Shown: positions 38,178-47,726, counted from the stretch's first letter. The stretch: 51,777 nt of DNA from Pseudomonas sp. AKS31 (GCF_023634765.1 NZ_JAMLFX010000005.1:35671-87447); one strand, 5' to 3'. The notes: generated by a model from the sequence alone, not told the origin. Made by a program: numbers and translations.

Positions 38178-39143
38178 TCAACTGACGACCCGCAGCGCCT
38201 TACCGCTGAAGAACGCCTGAGCGTTTTCGGTCAATTGGCCGACGATTCGCTGGCGTGCCTCGCGGCTGCCCCAGGCGTTGTGCGGGGTCACGATCAGGCG
38301 CGGGATGTCCGCTGCGAGCAGTGGATTGCCGTTGGTCGGCGGCTCGACGCTCAGCACATCGGTAGCCGCGCCGCCGAGGTGGCCATTGCGCAAGGCATCA
38401 GCCAGCGCCTGCTCATCGATCAGCCCGCCACGGGCGGTGTTGACCACAAAGGCGCCAGGTTTCATCGACGCCAGTTCGCGGGCGCCGATGAAATGGCGAG
38501 TGTGTTCGTTGAGTGGGCAGTGCAGGGTGAGGGCGTCGATTTGCGGCAGCAGTTCATCCAGCGGCAAACGATCCGGGCGAGCAGGGCGCCCGGGAATCTG
38601 CCCGAGCAACACACGCATGCCGAACGCTTCGGCCAATCGCGCCACGGCGCCGCCGAGTTCGCCATGACCGAGCAGGCCGAGGGTTTTGCCTTCCAGCTCG
38701 ACGATCGGGTAGTCGAGCAGGCAGAACTGTTTTGCCTGCTGCCAGCGACCTTCGCCGACGGCTTTCTGGTAATCGGCCAGACGCGTGGCAAGGTTGAGCA
38801 GCAGCATGATCGTGTGCTGCGCCACCGACGGCGTGCCGTAACCCTGACAGTTGCACACAGTGATGCCGTGAGCGCGGGCGGCGGCCAGATCGACGTTGTT
38901 GGTGCCAGTGGCGGTGATCAGGATCAGCTTCAGGTCGGGGTTGGCGGCCATGGCGGCGGCGTCGATCAGGATTTTGTTGGTGATCGCTACGGTGGCGCCT
39001 TGCAGGCGCTCGGCCACTTGCTCTGGCAAGGTCTGGGCGAACAGTTGCAGATCGCTGAAACACGCGCGCAACGGACTGAGGTCGAGGTCGCCGAGATCCA
39101 GCGAAGGGTGATCAAGGAATACCGCACGGCGCGTGTTCGTCAT
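38178..39143 (-). CDS. D-2-hydroxyacid dehydrogenase (glycerate/hydroxypyruvate reductase type)
   Basis: 321 aa. Start MTNTRRAVFLDH at 39143, with AAGG about 9 bp upstream; the longer frame to 39377 lacks conserved sequence. NAD(P) motif GHGELG (159–164), catalytic Arg238 (TARGG), Glu267 and His288 (PHNAW) are in place. The pattern around residues 80–110 (ATGTNNVDLAAARAHGI, CNCQGYGTPSVAQH) is that of glycerate dehydrogenase HprA. Substrate is likely hydroxypyruvate/glycerate, not proven. Confidence 0.9.
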   Translation of the reverse strand: MTNTRRAVFLDHPSLDLGDLDLSPLRACFSDLQLFAQTLPEQVAERLQGATVAITNKILIDAAAMAANPDLKLILITATGTNNVDLAAARAHGITVCNCQGYGTPSVAQHTIMLLLNLATRLADYQKAVGEGRWQQAKQFCLLDYPIVELEGKTLGLLGHGELGGAVARLAEAFGMRVLLGQIPGRPARPDRLPLDELLPQIDALTLHCPLNEHTRHFIGARELASMKPGAFVVNTARGGLIDEQALADALRNGHLGGAATDVLSVEPPTNGNPLLAADIPRLIVTPHNAWGSREARQRIVGQLTENAQAFFSGKALRVVS

Positions 39144-39234
39144 CAACTGTACCTTTTGTGCTGTGAGCGTTGGGCGTAATCTGCCGAGCCTACCAGATGA
39201 AACAAATTGATACGCTTGGCCGAAAGGAGCCCCC

Positions 39235-39864
39235 ATGTACTGGACCGAGTTCTTGACCGTTGCACTGATCCACTTGCTGGCCGTCGCCAGCCCCGGCCCG
39301 GACTTCGCCGTGGTGGTGCGCGAGAGCGTGACCCACGGTCGTCGCGCCGGTACCTGGACGGCACTGGGCGTCGGCACAGCGATTTTCCTGCATGTCGGTT
39401 ATTCGCTGCTCGGCATCGGCCTGATCGTGTCGCAGTCGATCGTGTTGTTCAACGCGTTGAAATGGGCGGCGGCGGCTTACTTGCTGTACATCGGCTTCAA
39501 GGCATTGCGTGCGCAACCGGCGAAAACCGTCACCGATGACCTGCACAAAGAGGCTGGCGTGCGCACAGCACGCGGCGCGTTCACCTCGGGTTTCGTGACC
39601 AACGGCCTGAACCCGAAAGCCACGCTGTTTTTCCTGTCGCTGTTTACCGTGGTGATCAACCCGCACACACCACTGGCGGTGCAGGCCGGCTACGGGATTT
39701 ACCTGGCGGTCGCGACTGCTATCTGGTTCTGCCTCGTTGCGATGCTCTTTAGTCAGCAACGCGTACGTGCCGGTTTCGCCCGCATGGGCCACTGGTTCGA
39801 CCGCACCATGGGCGCGGTGCTGATCGCGCTCGGCGTGAAAATCGCGTTTACCGAAATGCACTGA
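39235..39864 (+). CDS. LysE/RhtB-family exporter
   Basis: 209 aa, six transmembrane helices. The family start MYWTEFLTVALIHLLAVASPGPDFAVVV includes the ASPGPD signature, and GxxTNxxNPKA is present (SGFVTNGLNPKATLFFLSLF in pieces). Exports amino acids or related small metabolites across the inner membrane; substrate unknown. GGAG lies 7 bp before the ATG. Diverges from the dehydrogenase gene across a 91-bp gap. Confidence 0.93.
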   Translation: MYWTEFLTVALIHLLAVASPGPDFAVVVRESVTHGRRAGTWTALGVGTAIFLHVGYSLLGIGLIVSQSIVLFNALKWAAAAYLLYIGFKALRAQPAKTVTDDLHKEAGVRTARGAFTSGFVTNGLNPKATLFFLSLFTVVINPHTPLAVQAGYGIYLAVATAIWFCLVAMLFSQQRVRAGFARMGHWFDRTMGAVLIALGVKIAFTEMH

Positions 39865-39872
39865 TCGGACTG

Positions 39873-39963
39873 TGTAGGAGCTGCCGAAGGCTGCGATCTT
39901 TGATCTTGATCTTAAAAACAAAGTCAAAAGATCGCAGCCTCGTTGCACTCGACAGCTCCTACA
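39873..39963. repeat. REP pair, type 1, everted orientation
   Basis: Here the arms face away from each other: GTAGGAGCTGCCGAAGGCTGCGATC comes first and GATCGCAGCC...CTCCTAC second, the opposite of the other copies. The right arm contains the TAG stop of the AraC-family gene (39959–39961) and is altered inside (CGTTGCACTCGA). Confidence 0.88.
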
Positions 39964-40723
39964 CGAGTTCGCTGAGTTTGCTCAGGTTGTTGAGGTATTC
40001 GCGGGGATTCTCCCCCAGCAAACGGCGAAACATCGCGCTGAACGCCCGCGCGCTGCCGTAACCCAGGTCCTGCGCCACACGTTGCACGCTGTCTCCGGCG
40101 AGCAGGCGCGGCAGGGCTTCCATCAGGCGCAGTTGCTGGCGCCAGGCGTTGAAACTCATCTGCACTTGTTGCTGAAACAGCCGCGCCAATGTCCGTGAGC
40201 TGGCGCCGACCTGCTGCGCCCAGTCTTCCAGGGTATTGGCATGATCGGGAGTGTGCAGCAGCGCCAGGCAAATGTTTTGCAGGCGCCGGTCGTTAGGCAT
40301 CGGAATGTGCAGGGGCAGGTTTTCCAGGCTGCCCAGCTCTTCGAGCATCAACTGCTGAATCAGCGGGTTGTCGGCATGCGGTGGCCCTTGGACGGCACGC
40401 AGGATCAGTTCACGCAGCAGCGGTGTCACTGCCAATACGCAGCACTGTTGCAGGCTGTCGGGGGACAGTTCTGGCGCGATGAACAGCGAGCGCATCTGCA
40501 CGTCGCCGCTCATGAAAATCTCGTGCGCCACTTCTGGCGGAATCCACACCGCACGACTTGGCGGAATCACCCATGCGCCCGACGCCGTGACCACGCGCAT
40601 GATCCCGCTGACCGCATACAACAACTGCGCCTCACGATGCAGGTGCAGTGGCTGGTGCGCGCCATCCAGATAATCCCGGGGGTAGGCGCTCACCGGGCCG
40701 TGTTCGAAGTGGCTGATCAACAT
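39959..40723 (-). CDS. AraC-family transcriptional regulator
   Basis: 254 aa from ATG 40723 (MLISHFEHGPVSAYPRDY). An N-terminal cupin sensor (HLHREAQLLYAVSGIMRV, then IPPSRAVWIPPEVAHEI) is followed by a C-terminal double HTH (LEDWAQQVGASSRTLARLFQQQ; VAQDLGYGSARAFSAMFRRLLGENPREY). The longer frame to 40810 would overlap the divergent MFS gene and has no ribosome site. It very probably controls the divergent MFS transporter. Its stop codon lies inside a REP arm. Confidence 0.9.
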   Translation of the reverse strand: MLISHFEHGPVSAYPRDYLDGAHQPLHLHREAQLLYAVSGIMRVVTASGAWVIPPSRAVWIPPEVAHEIFMSGDVQMRSLFIAPELSPDSLQQCCVLAVTPLLRELILRAVQGPPHADNPLIQQLMLEELGSLENLPLHIPMPNDRRLQNICLALLHTPDHANTLEDWAQQVGASSRTLARLFQQQVQMSFNAWRQQLRLMEALPRLLAGDSVQRVAQDLGYGSARAFSAMFRRLLGENPREYLNNLSKLSELV

Positions 40724-40808
40724 GTCTGGTTTGATGACTTGCTTGGCAGGAATGCGCTTTGCGGCCAACTTAGCATAAGCGCTACACAACAACGTAAAGC
40801 GTGCCGCC

Positions 40809-41993
40809 ATGAAGCAATCCAGAAACGTTATTCGCTATATCAACGCCGCCCATGTGATCGATCACATGTTCATGCTGATCTTTCCTGCCGCTGTACTCGG
40901 TATGACGCAGGCCTTCGGCCTCGATTACGCCACGCTGATCGGCCTGTCACTGGGCGGGTTCATTGCCTTCGGCGCTTGTTCGCTACCCGCCGGTTGGCTG
41001 GGCGATCACTGGAGTCGGCGGCAGATGATGCTGGTGTTTTTCTTTGGCATTGGTGCCTCGGCGATTTTTACTGGCCTGAGTAACAGTCCGACGATGCTGG
41101 TGATCGGTCTGACCCTGATCGGCATTTTCGCGGCGATTTATCACCCGGTCGGCACGGCAATGCTGGTCGCCTACGCGCAGAACCGTGGCCGGGAAATCGG
41201 CATCAATGGCATGTGGGGCAATCTGGGCGTGGCGTTTTCGGCGCTGATCACGGGCTTGCTGGTGGCGCAATTCGGCTGGCGCTCGGCGTTTCTGTTACCG
41301 GGCGCGGTGGCGATTGTGCTGGGGGCTGGCTTCGCCTTGCAGGTGCGTGAAGAGCCGATTCCGAAGCGTGCGCACACGCCACTCAAAGGCGCCGCTGGCC
41401 AGCGTATTTCCATGCTCATGGTGTTCGGCGTGCTGGCGCTGGCGACGGCCACTGGCGGCGTCGTGTTCAACGCCACCACCATGACCTATCCGAAGCTGTT
41501 TCAGGAGCGTTTGCATGAACTGTTCGCTTCGCCACAAACCCTTGGCGTGGTGGTCAGTCTGGCTTATGCCTTTGGCGCGGTCGCACAGTTGAGCATCGGT
41601 CGAGTGCTGCATCGGCTCAGCCTGAAATGGCCGTTCATTGTCCTGACGCTGTGCCAGGCGCCACTGTTGCTTGCGCTTTCCTATGCCGACGGATGGGTCG
41701 TGATCGCCCTCGGCGCAGCCTTCATGTTCGTGGTGTTTGGTCAGGTCACCGTCAACGATGCGATGGTCGCCAACTTCGTCGCCCCGCAGTGGCAATCGCG
41801 CGTCTTCGCCCTGCGTTACTGTTTATCGTTTGGTGCCAGTGCGACGGCGATTCCGCTGATTTCCTATGTCGAACCGCGCCATGGTTTTGTAGGCCTTTAC
41901 TTGATTCTTGCGGGTTTCGGCGCTTTGACCTTTCTAGCCGCGGTGGTTTTCCCACGCACACCTTCCGAAGAGGCTGTAGGGCAAACAGCCTGA
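40809..41993 (+). CDS. MFS transporter
   Basis: 394 aa, 12 transmembrane helices of the major facilitator superfamily. Motif A-type loop GWLGDHWSRRQMML lies between TM2 and TM3. FAAIYHPVGTAMLVAYAQNRGREIGINGMWGNLG (in pieces) is typical of the fosmidomycin-resistance/YnfM-like branch. Exported substrate unknown. The start lies 85 bp from that of the divergent AraC regulator, an arrangement that suggests local control by the cupin-sensed ligand. Confidence 0.9.
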   Translation: MKQSRNVIRYINAAHVIDHMFMLIFPAAVLGMTQAFGLDYATLIGLSLGGFIAFGACSLPAGWLGDHWSRRQMMLVFFFGIGASAIFTGLSNSPTMLVIGLTLIGIFAAIYHPVGTAMLVAYAQNRGREIGINGMWGNLGVAFSALITGLLVAQFGWRSAFLLPGAVAIVLGAGFALQVREEPIPKRAHTPLKGAAGQRISMLMVFGVLALATATGGVVFNATTMTYPKLFQERLHELFASPQTLGVVVSLAYAFGAVAQLSIGRVLHRLSLKWPFIVLTLCQAPLLLALSYADGWVVIALGAAFMFVVFGQVTVNDAMVANFVAPQWQSRVFALRYCLSFGASATAIPLISYVEPRHGFVGLYLILAGFGALTFLAAVVFPRTPSEEAVGQTA

Positions 41994-42139
41994 CCGATGA
42001 AGAAAACCGACAAATGCTGGCGCAAAGCTAGCATTTGTACGGCTCTGCAAATCATTCCTTTGGCTGATTTGGCTGGCGTATAAGGGTTCTAGAGTACCGA
42101 TCTCTACGCCAACACCGTGCAGCCAGAAAAGGGATTCAT

Positions 42140-43822
42140 ATGTTGCAGACTCGCGTCATTCCCCCGGCCGATGGGGCCTACCAGTATCCATTGCTGATTA
42201 AACGGCTGCTGATGTCCGGCGCCCGTTACGAGAAAACCCGCGAGATCATCTACCGTGACCAGATCCGCTATAGCTACCCGACGCTGATCGAGCGTGTGGC
42301 GCGGCTGGCCAATGTCCTCACGGCGAACGGTGTGAAGGCCGGGGACACTGTGGCGGTGATGGACTGGGACAGCCATCGTTACCTGGAATGCATGTTTGCG
42401 ATTCCGATGATTGGCGCGGTGATTCATACGATCAACGTGCGCCTGTCGCCGGAGCAGATCCTCTACACCATGAACCACGCCGAGGACCGCTTTGTGCTGG
42501 TCAACAGTGAGTTCGTCGGTTTATACCAAGCGATCGCCCCGCACCTGACCACGGTCGAGAAAACCCTGCTGCTGACCGATCTGCCGGAGAAAACTGCCGA
42601 TCTGCCGAACCTGGTCGGCGAGTACGAGCAACTGCTGGCCGCCGCGAGCCCGCAGTATGACTTCCAGGATTTCGACGAAAATTCGGTTGCCACCACGTTC
42701 TACACCACCGGCACTACGGGCAATCCGAAGGGCGTGTATTTCACCCATCGGCAACTGGTCCTGCACACCATGGGTGTGTCGACAATCATGGGCGCGATCG
42801 ACAGCGTGCGCCTGCTCGGCACCAACGACGTGTACATGCCGATCACACCGATGTTTCACGTGCATGCCTGGGGCCTGCCATACGTGGCGACCATGCTGGG
42901 CCTCAAACAGGTTTATCCGGGACGCTACGATCCGGAATTACTCGTCGAGCTGTGGCGCAAAGAGAAGGTCACGTTCTCCCATTGCGTGCCGACCATCCTG
43001 CAAATGCTGCTCAACGCCAAAGGCGCGCAGGACACCGATTTCGGCGGCTGGAAAATCGTTATTGGCGGCAGCGCACTCAACCGCACGCTGTACGAAACCG
43101 CCAAGGCGCGGGGCATTCAGCTCACCGCCGCGTACGGCATGTCGGAAACCGGGCCGCTGGTGTCCTGTGCACATCTCAACGATGAGTTGATGGCCGGCAC
43201 CGAAGACGAACGCACCACCTATCGGATCAAGGCCGGTGTGCCGGGGCCGCTGGTGGAAGCAGCGATTGTCGACGCCGAGGGTAACTTTCTCCCGGCCGAT
43301 GGCGAGACCCAGGGCGAATTGGTGCTGCGTGCGCCATGGCTCACCGAAGGTTATTTCAACGAACCGCAGAAGGGCGCCGAGCTCTGGGCGGGCGGCTGGC
43401 TGCACACCGGCGACGTCGCCACGCTCGACAGCATGGGCGTGATCGACATCCGCGATCGCATCAAGGACGTGATCAAGACCGGCGGCGAGTGGATCTCCTC
43501 GCTGGACCTCGAAGACCTGATCAGCCGTCACGTCGCGGTACGCGAAGTAGCAGTGGTGGGCATCGCCGATCCGCAGTGGGGCGAGCGCCCGTTTGCCCTG
43601 CTGGTGATCCGCGAAGGGCACGAGATCGGGGCACGCGAGCTCAAGGAACACCTCAAGCCGTTCGTCGAACTGGGTCACTTGAGCAAGTGGGCAATTCCAA
43701 GCCAGATCGCCGTTGTTACGGAAATTCCCAAGACCAGTGTCGGCAAGCTCGACAAGAAGCGCATCCGCCTCGACATCACCGAATGGCAGGCCAACAACAG
43801 CACCTTCCTCTCGACACTTTGA
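42140..43822 (+). CDS. Fatty-acyl-CoA ligase (AlkK-like)
   Basis: 560-aa AMP-forming acyl-CoA synthetase. The P-loop motif YTTGTTGNPKGV (near 188–199), AAYGMSETGP (near 330–339) and RDRIKDVIKTGGEWIS (hinge and catalytic Lys region) are intact. Length and N-terminus (QYPLLIKRLLMSGARY) match AlkK-type medium-chain ligases, which in P. putida (PP_0763) feed β-oxidation and PHA synthesis. Cytoplasmic or membrane-associated. It is followed by a strong stem-loop and then the DUF1302/DUF1329 pair, the same order as in P. putida. Confidence 0.9.
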   Translation: MLQTRVIPPADGAYQYPLLIKRLLMSGARYEKTREIIYRDQIRYSYPTLIERVARLANVLTANGVKAGDTVAVMDWDSHRYLECMFAIPMIGAVIHTINVRLSPEQILYTMNHAEDRFVLVNSEFVGLYQAIAPHLTTVEKTLLLTDLPEKTADLPNLVGEYEQLLAAASPQYDFQDFDENSVATTFYTTGTTGNPKGVYFTHRQLVLHTMGVSTIMGAIDSVRLLGTNDVYMPITPMFHVHAWGLPYVATMLGLKQVYPGRYDPELLVELWRKEKVTFSHCVPTILQMLLNAKGAQDTDFGGWKIVIGGSALNRTLYETAKARGIQLTAAYGMSETGPLVSCAHLNDELMAGTEDERTTYRIKAGVPGPLVEAAIVDAEGNFLPADGETQGELVLRAPWLTEGYFNEPQKGAELWAGGWLHTGDVATLDSMGVIDIRDRIKDVIKTGGEWISSLDLEDLISRHVAVREVAVVGIADPQWGERPFALLVIREGHEIGARELKEHLKPFVELGHLSKWAIPSQIAVVTEIPKTSVGKLDKKRIRLDITEWQANNSTFLSTL

Positions 43823-43830
43823 GTGTCTGC

Positions 43831-43854
43831 TGGCGCGCCGAAAACGGCGCGCCA
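43831..43854 (+). terminator. Stem-loop after the acyl-CoA ligase gene
   Basis: Perfect 10-bp stem TGGCGCGCCG/CGGCGCGCCA with an AAAA loop, 8 bp after the stop, without a T-tract. It is a likely 3' stabiliser or a factor-dependent terminator. The remaining 43855–44159 is the 5' region of the DUF1302 gene, with GGAG 9 bp before its ATG; I see no clear -35/-10. Confidence 0.75.
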
Positions 43855-44159
43855 GACCCACCAAGCAAGCGCTTGGCTTGTGAAATCGAAAAAATCAGCC
43901 ATCCTTGCCGTGCCGACTTGTGTCGGACTGGCGAAAGGACTGTTCCAGAGTGGTTGGCGGCTGCAAATCACACTTTAGAGGGATCAAGCAGTACCACCTG
44001 CTGGCTATAGTCCGCTCAAGGATTTTTAAGAACGGGGCACACGCACAAAACGGGGCGATGCATCTTTGGAGTGGTTTCGGGTTGTCTCTGGCACCCGGTC
44101 CTTCAGGCGTTTTTAAAAGTACTCACTGCCATAACAATAATGCACATGGAGTAGCGTCG

Positions 44160-46049
44160 ATGACCTCAGTAAACCAGTTCTGGCGCCGGGCGAAACTGCC
44201 TCTGGCAGTCAGTCTTGCTTCTTCGCTCGCCGGGCCCGCATTCGGCGTCAGTTTCAACGTCGGTGAAATCGAGGGCCAGTTCGACTCGTCCCTGTCGATT
44301 GGTGCCAGTTGGTCTACTCAGAGCCCGAACAAGAACCTGATCGGCGTCAACAACGGCGGCCACGGCCTGTCGCAAACGTCCGATGACGGTCACGCCAACT
44401 TCAAGAGTGGTGAAACCTTTTCGAAAATCTTCAAGGGCATCCATGACCTTGAACTGAAGTACGGCGACACCGGTGTGTTTGTCCGTGGCAAATACTGGTA
44501 CGACTTCGAACTGAAGGACGAGAGCCGCCAGTTCAAGGACATCAGCGACAGCAACCGCAAAGAGGGCGCCAAGTCGTCCGGCGGGCAGATCCTCGACGCC
44601 TTCGTCTACCACAACTACGCGATCGCCGATCAGCCGGGCTCCGTGCGTCTGGGCAAGCAGGTGGTGAGCTGGGGTGAAAGTACCTTCATTGGCGGCGGCA
44701 TCAACTCGATCAACCCGATCGACGTATCGGCGTTCCGCCGTCCGGGTGCCGAGATCAAGGAAGGCCTGATTCCGGTCAACATGTTCTATCTGTCCCAGAG
44801 CCTGACCGATAACCTCTCGGCCGAAGCGTTCTATCAACTGGAATGGGACCAGACCGTTGTCGATAACTGCGGCACGTTCTTCTCGCAGCCGGACATCGTT
44901 GCCGACGGTTGCGACAACAACTTGCGCGTACTCAACAAGCGTTCGCAAATCCCGGCCGTCGCGCTGGGGCCATTGGCGGCCAACGGTGTCAACGTCAACG
45001 AAGAGGGCGTTCTGGTACGCCGTGGTCCGGATCGTGACGCCCGTGACAGCGGTCAGTGGGGCGCGTCTCTGAAGTACATGTTCGAGCCGCTGGATACCGA
45101 GTTCGGCGCGTATTTCATGAACTACCACAGCCGTGCGCCGATTTTCAGCGCCACCGGTGCACCGCAATCGGTGTACAACACCGCAGCCTCTCTGCCTGGG
45201 CCTTTCGCGGCACTCGCACCCCTGCTGGTCGCGGGCAACTCGAATTACTTCATCGAATACCCTGAAGATATTCGCCTCTACGGTCTGAGCTTCTCCACCA
45301 CCCTGCCTACCGGTACGGCGTGGAGCGGTGAGATCAGCTACCGTCCGAACGCTCCGGTGCAACTGAACTCCACCGACATCCTGTTCGCCGGCGTACGTCC
45401 GCTGGGCGGCGCACTGACCAATGCTTCGCTGCTAACCGGCGTGCCGGGTCAGGATCTGCATGGCTATGAGCGCAAGGAAATCACCCAGATCCAGACAACG
45501 TTCACGCACTTCTTCGATCAGGTCATGGGCGCCAGCCGTCTGACCCTCGTCGGCGAAGTCGGCGCGACCTACGTCGGTGGGCTGGAAAGCCGTTCCGACA
45601 TGCGTTATGGCCGCGATCCGGTCTACGGCCCTGGTGAGTTGCCGGCCACCGGCACCACCAACACCTGCGCCAACATTCTCAACAACAGCACCATCAACGG
45701 CGCCGGCCCGGGCTCGCCACAGAACAACCGCAGCCGCAATTGCGACAACGACGGCTTCACCACATCGATGTCGTGGGGCTACCGCGGTCGCGCCATCTGG
45801 GAATACAACGACGTCTTCGCCGGTGTGAACCTCAAGCCGAACGTGGCCTGGTCCCATGACGTCAGCGGTTACTCGCCAGGCCCTGGCGGCAACTTCGAGG
45901 AAGGTCGCAAAGCGGTCAGCCTGGGCGTCGACGCCGAATACCAGAACACCTACACCGCGAGCCTGGCTTACACCAACTTCTTCGACGGCAAGTACACCAC
46001 CGTGGATGACCGCGACTTCGTTGCGCTCAGCTTCGGCGTGAACTTCTAA
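44160..46049 (+). CDS. DUF1302 outer-membrane protein
   Basis: 629 aa. Signal peptide about 1–31 ends PAFG-VSF. The mature part opens FNVGEIEGQFDSSLSIGASW, the DUF1302 hallmark. Alternating strands and a C-terminal Phe (LSFGVNF) indicate a β-barrel of the outer membrane. Four cysteines in two loops may pair. ATG 44160 is chosen; the frame extends to 43905 without conserved sequence. DUF1302 and DUF1329 proteins work together, often with RND/MMPL transporters, in handling hydrophobic compounds; next to an acyl-CoA ligase, lipid or fatty-acid traffic is the best guess. Confidence 0.92.
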   Translation: MTSVNQFWRRAKLPLAVSLASSLAGPAFGVSFNVGEIEGQFDSSLSIGASWSTQSPNKNLIGVNNGGHGLSQTSDDGHANFKSGETFSKIFKGIHDLELKYGDTGVFVRGKYWYDFELKDESRQFKDISDSNRKEGAKSSGGQILDAFVYHNYAIADQPGSVRLGKQVVSWGESTFIGGGINSINPIDVSAFRRPGAEIKEGLIPVNMFYLSQSLTDNLSAEAFYQLEWDQTVVDNCGTFFSQPDIVADGCDNNLRVLNKRSQIPAVALGPLAANGVNVNEEGVLVRRGPDRDARDSGQWGASLKYMFEPLDTEFGAYFMNYHSRAPIFSATGAPQSVYNTAASLPGPFAALAPLLVAGNSNYFIEYPEDIRLYGLSFSTTLPTGTAWSGEISYRPNAPVQLNSTDILFAGVRPLGGALTNASLLTGVPGQDLHGYERKEITQIQTTFTHFFDQVMGASRLTLVGEVGATYVGGLESRSDMRYGRDPVYGPGELPATGTTNTCANILNNSTINGAGPGSPQNNRSRNCDNDGFTTSMSWGYRGRAIWEYNDVFAGVNLKPNVAWSHDVSGYSPGPGGNFEEGRKAVSLGVDAEYQNTYTASLAYTNFFDGKYTTVDDRDFVALSFGVNF

Positions 46050-46076
46050 GCACTGCATTTCAGGACGAACGAATTT

Positions 46077-47441
46077 ATGAAAATAACAAAGAGTCTGTTC
46101 CACGCCGGTGTTCTGGGCCTGTCGCTGCTGGCGACCGGCGTCATGGCCGCGGTGCCTGCTGCCGAAGCCGACAAACTGGGCAAGAGCCTGACGCCGATGG
46201 GCGCCGAAATGGCCGGTAACGCCGATGGTTCGATCCCGGCGTGGAAACCACTGCCGAAGAATGCCGGTTCGGTCGACAGCAAGGGTTTCCTGTCCAATCC
46301 GTACGCCAGTGAGCAACCGCTGTTCACCATCACCGCGAAAGACGTCGACAAGTACAAAGACAAGCTGGCGCCAGGTCAGTACGCGATGTTCAAGCGTTAC
46401 CCGGACACCTTCAAAATGCCGGTCTACCCGTCCCATCGCGGCGCGACCGTGCCGGATGATGTGTTCGCCGCGATCAGGAAAAACGCCACCACCACCAACC
46501 TGGTGTCCGGCGGCAACGGTCTGGAAAACTTCGATACCGCGGTACCGTTCCCGATTCCGAAGAGCGGTGTGGAAGTCATCTGGAACCACATCACCCGCTA
46601 CCGCGGCGGCAGTGTGACCCGTCTGGTGACTCAGGCCACACCGCAACCGAACGGCTCGTACAGTCTGGTGTACTTCCAGGACCAGTTCGTGTTCCGCGAC
46701 AAGATGAAGGACTACGATCCGAAAAACCCGGGCAACATCCTGTTCTACTTCAAGCAGAAAGTGACTGCGCCGGCACGTCTGGCCGGTGGTGTGCTGCTGG
46801 TTCACGAGACCCTCGATCAGGTGAAGGAACCACGTTCGGCGTGGGTCTACAACGCCGGTCAGCGCCGTGTACGCCGTGCTCCACAAGTGTCCTATGACGG
46901 GCCGGGTACTGCCGCCGACGGTCTGCGTACCTCCGACAACCTCGACATGTTCAACGGTGCTCCGGATCGCTACGACTGGAAGCTCGAAGGCAAGAAAGAA
47001 ATGTACATCGCCTCCGACAGCTACAAGCTCGACGATCCGAAACTGAAATACGCCGACATCATCAAGGCCGGCCACATCAACCAGGATCTGGCGCGTTACG
47101 AGCTGCGCCGCGTCTGGCATGTGGTTGCCACCCTGAAAGAAGGCCAGCGCCACATCTACGCCAAGCGTGACTTCTACATCGACGAGGACACCTGGCAAGC
47201 CGCCGTGATCGACCACTACGACGGTCGTGGCCAACTGTGGCGCGTCGCCGAAGCACACGCCGAGAACTACTACGACAAGCAAGTGCCGTGGTATGCCCTG
47301 GAAACCCTCTACGACCTGCAGTCCGGCCGTTATCTGGCACTGGGCATGAAGAACGAAGAGAAGAGCGCGTATGACTTCGGTTTCACCGCCACCACCAGCG
47401 ACTTCACTCCGGCCGCATTGCGTCAGGACGGTGTTCGCTAA
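46077..47441 (+). CDS. DUF1329 periplasmic protein
   Basis: 454 aa. Signal peptide MKITKSLFHAGVLGLSLLATGVMA (cleaved near residue 24–26) and a mature LolB/LppX-like β-fold: TPMGAEMAGNADGSIPAWK, YPSHRGATVPDDV, NHITRYRGGSVTR, RRAPQVSYDGPGTAADGLRTSDNLDMFNGAPDRYDW (given in pieces). It lies 27 bp after the DUF1302 gene in the same unit, and its protein is likely the periplasmic partner of that barrel. Lipid carriage is inferred from the fold. A strong terminator follows. Confidence 0.93.
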   Translation: MKITKSLFHAGVLGLSLLATGVMAAVPAAEADKLGKSLTPMGAEMAGNADGSIPAWKPLPKNAGSVDSKGFLSNPYASEQPLFTITAKDVDKYKDKLAPGQYAMFKRYPDTFKMPVYPSHRGATVPDDVFAAIRKNATTTNLVSGGNGLENFDTAVPFPIPKSGVEVIWNHITRYRGGSVTRLVTQATPQPNGSYSLVYFQDQFVFRDKMKDYDPKNPGNILFYFKQKVTAPARLAGGVLLVHETLDQVKEPRSAWVYNAGQRRVRRAPQVSYDGPGTAADGLRTSDNLDMFNGAPDRYDWKLEGKKEMYIASDSYKLDDPKLKYADIIKAGHINQDLARYELRRVWHVVATLKEGQRHIYAKRDFYIDEDTWQAAVIDHYDGRGQLWRVAEAHAENYYDKQVPWYALETLYDLQSGRYLALGMKNEEKSAYDFGFTATTSDFTPAALRQDGVR

Positions 47442-47473
47442 CCCGCTGTAACCCGAGGCCGCATCCTCGTGAA

Positions 47474-47505
47474 AACGCCCTGACTGGTTCGGGGCGTTTT
47501 TTTTT
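47474..47505 (+). terminator. Rho-independent terminator of the DUF1302/DUF1329 unit
   Basis: Stem AACGCCC/GGGCGTT with a T9 tract, 33 bp after the stop. Confidence 0.93.
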
Positions 47506-47511
47506 GCTTTC

Positions 47512-47597
47512 GCAGGAGCTGCCGATGGCTGCGATCTTTTGACTTTTCAGCGGCAAATGCGAGATCAAGAGATCGCAGCCTCCGGCAGCTCCTACAG
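47512..47597. repeat. REP pair, type 1, everted orientation (diverged)
   Basis: Two diverged copies of the GCAGCC(T/A)(T/C)CGGCAGCTCC family facing outward, as at 39.9 kb, just after the terminator. Confidence 0.88.
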
Positions 47598-47616
47598 GAT
47601 AGGGTTCACAGGTGGA

Positions 47617-47643
47617 TGTAGCCTTTTTGTAGCCATTTGTAGC
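47617..47643 (+). promoter_or_regulatory. Three phased TGTAGC direct repeats upstream of the LuxR regulator
   Basis: TGTAGC occurs at 47617, 47628 and 47638, with 11- and 10-bp spacing, that is one helical turn apart, 84–110 bp upstream of the ATG. Possibly a multimeric activator site; MalT-like regulators bind such phased repeats. Confidence 0.5.
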
Positions 47644-47726
47644 AGCAACCTTCATTCCCGGTACGTTTAAGGCTAGTCTGCGGACATCTGCAATGCCGCC
47701 AACAGCAATTCGAACAAGAGCCGGCC

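Noticed and set aside
43940..44115. Possible sigma-54 promoter sites before the DUF1302 gene (TGGTTGGCGGCTGCAAA and TGGCACCCGGTCCTTCA)
   Set aside because: The GG–GC spacing is off by one in the first, and the -12 GC is missing in the second.
45432..47282. 616-aa open frame on the minus strand
   Set aside because: Antisense to the DUF1302/DUF1329 genes, which have recognised families and signal peptides. No start signal or family resemblance on this strand.
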